A stretch of DNA of 64,000 nt from CAXMQZ01 sp963707075. GTDB lineage: Bacteria > Acidobacteriota > Thermoanaerobaculia > Multivoradales > JAHEKO01. The translations under genes were made by a program, and so were the position numbers. Of the stretch, positions 63,440-64,000 are shown one piece after another. The stretch covers positions 1,364,001-1,428,000 of the forward strand of contig CAVPOX010000002.1 in NCBI GenBank assembly GCA_963707075.1. Direction: 5' to 3'. The notes beneath the pieces are model-generated. The model was not told the origin of the DNA. It saw nothing but the letters and a program-made list of their open reading frames with translations, and searched no databases. Position 1 is the first letter of the stretch, and each line of letters opens with the position of its first letter.

Positions 63440-64000
63440 ATGACACCTCGGACTCTCACCCATCTCACCGTCTTCGCTTTGGTCCTGGTCCTGGGATATG
63501 CCGCGCAAGCCGGGGTGGCCGGTTTAGAGCCGCACCAACAACTCGCACGCGACATCCTGCGAGAGTTGACCGAGATCAACACCACCGACTCCGTGGGTGA
63601 CAATACGGCAGCCGCCAATGCCATGGCCCAACGACTCCTGCAGGCCGGCTTCACCGAAGAAGCGGTGAGCATCATCGAGGCCTCATCCGAAGAAGGGCAA
63701 TCTCGTAGCTCGCTACCGGGGCATCGGAGACCAGCCGCCGATTCTTCTGCTGGCTCACCTCGATGTCGTCGAAGCCCACCCGGAGGACTGGTCGTTCGAC
63801 CCCTTCGTCTTCCGTGAGGAGGACGGCTACTTCTACGGCCGCGGGTCCTCTGACAACAAGGACATGGCCGCCATCTGGATCGCCAACCTGATTCGCATGA
63901 AACAAGAAGGATTCACTTCCGAACCGCGACCTGATTGTCGCGCTGACCGCCGACGAGGAGGGTGGTGACCACAACGGCGTCCAGTGGCTCCTCGCCAACC
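63440..64000 (+). pseudogene. Secreted M20-family metallopeptidase with two frameshifts, runs off the window
   Basis: ATG 63440 after TAAGGAGGAG opens a signal peptide and the N-terminal M20 domain (LARDILRELTEINTTDSVGD). Around 63676-63688 the frame is lost (EEGQSRSS). The neighbouring frame continues KGNLVARYRG, then LLLAHLDVVEAHPEDWSFDP and GRGSSDNKDM, with metal His and Asp. Around 63915-63925 a second shift is needed to reach RDLIVALTADEEGGDHNG with the catalytic Glu. The gene continues beyond the right edge. Either a decaying gene or local base errors. Confidence 0.8.

Overview
The window is GC-rich (mostly 60-65% by eye), densely coded bacterial DNA with many lipoproteins and Sec-exported enzymes, so a Gram-negative-type envelope is likely. 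It carries a family of PknB-type Ser/Thr kinases fused through one membrane helix to TolB/PD40 propellers or TolB-like/TPR sensor domains. Together with secreted amidohydrolases, DUF3604, CocE/NonD hydrolases and PQQ-propeller proteins, this resembles Acidobacteriota. That assignment is inference from gene content only.

Layout, 1-18 kb: the end of a phospholipase D-like protein; a dimethylglycine/sarcosine dehydrogenase-like flavoprotein; a secreted protein; a Fur-type regulator with a palindromic operator next to katG (peroxide defence); a tandem DUF3604 and CocE/NonD hydrolase pair; a methyltransferase; a GH5 glycosidase; a kinase with TolB-like and TPR domains; a short-chain dehydrogenase deletion scar; and a two-subunit CoA-transferase. 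18.5-25.4 kb: a minus-strand run of exported proteins (CigR-like, DUF1254/DUF1214, a 45-residue membrane peptide, a PafA-like phosphatase, a gutted 5'-nucleotidase, a lipoprotein phosphatase, small proteins and a glycine-zipper protein). 25.5-35.2 kb: a soluble TolB/TPR protein, a quinone oxidoreductase-like enzyme, a lipoprotein carbonic anhydrase, a PQQ propeller gene with a nonsense codon, a threonine dehydratase-like enzyme, a decapitated kinase, a dienelactone hydrolase and a frameshifted amidohydrolase.

35.2-62.5 kb is the unusual part. An intact tRNA-Ser(TGA) lies at 62438-62527. Upstream in the window there are at least six more pieces of the 3' part of a tRNA-Ser, all in the same orientation, at about 35.25, 43.2, 55.0, 56.2, 59.2 and 59.4 kb, plus a shorter scar at 32.5 kb. 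Four of them (35.25, 43.2, 55.0 and 56.2 kb), and one locus that has lost its tRNA core (46.47 kb), are followed by the same module: an inverted repeat and then two heptamers (TGTACCA, TGGACCA, TGTGCCA or TGCACCC types) exactly 11 bp apart. The 59.4 kb piece has the module too; the 59.2 kb piece does not. This looks like a stack of integrations at one tRNA gene. The intervals carry mainly kinase genes, but also a glyoxalase, a GH9 glycosidase, a metallo-beta-lactamase-fold enzyme with its TetR regulator, and two small nucleotidyltransferase modules. No integrase is present.

Six plus-strand kinase genes share a fixed start design: a TANNAT -10 hexamer, exactly 9 nt, then a TTG (once GTG) start codon with no Shine-Dalgarno sequence, so their messages are predicted to be leaderless or nearly so. 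A seventh copy of this promoter with the first eight kinase codons sits directly in front of the glyoxalase gene and probably drives it.

The right edge has a VapBC-type toxin-antitoxin pair with a palindromic operator, and a secreted M20 peptidase gene broken by two frameshifts. Broken genes are frequent. Some could be assembly errors, but the deletion scars cannot be explained by single-base errors.
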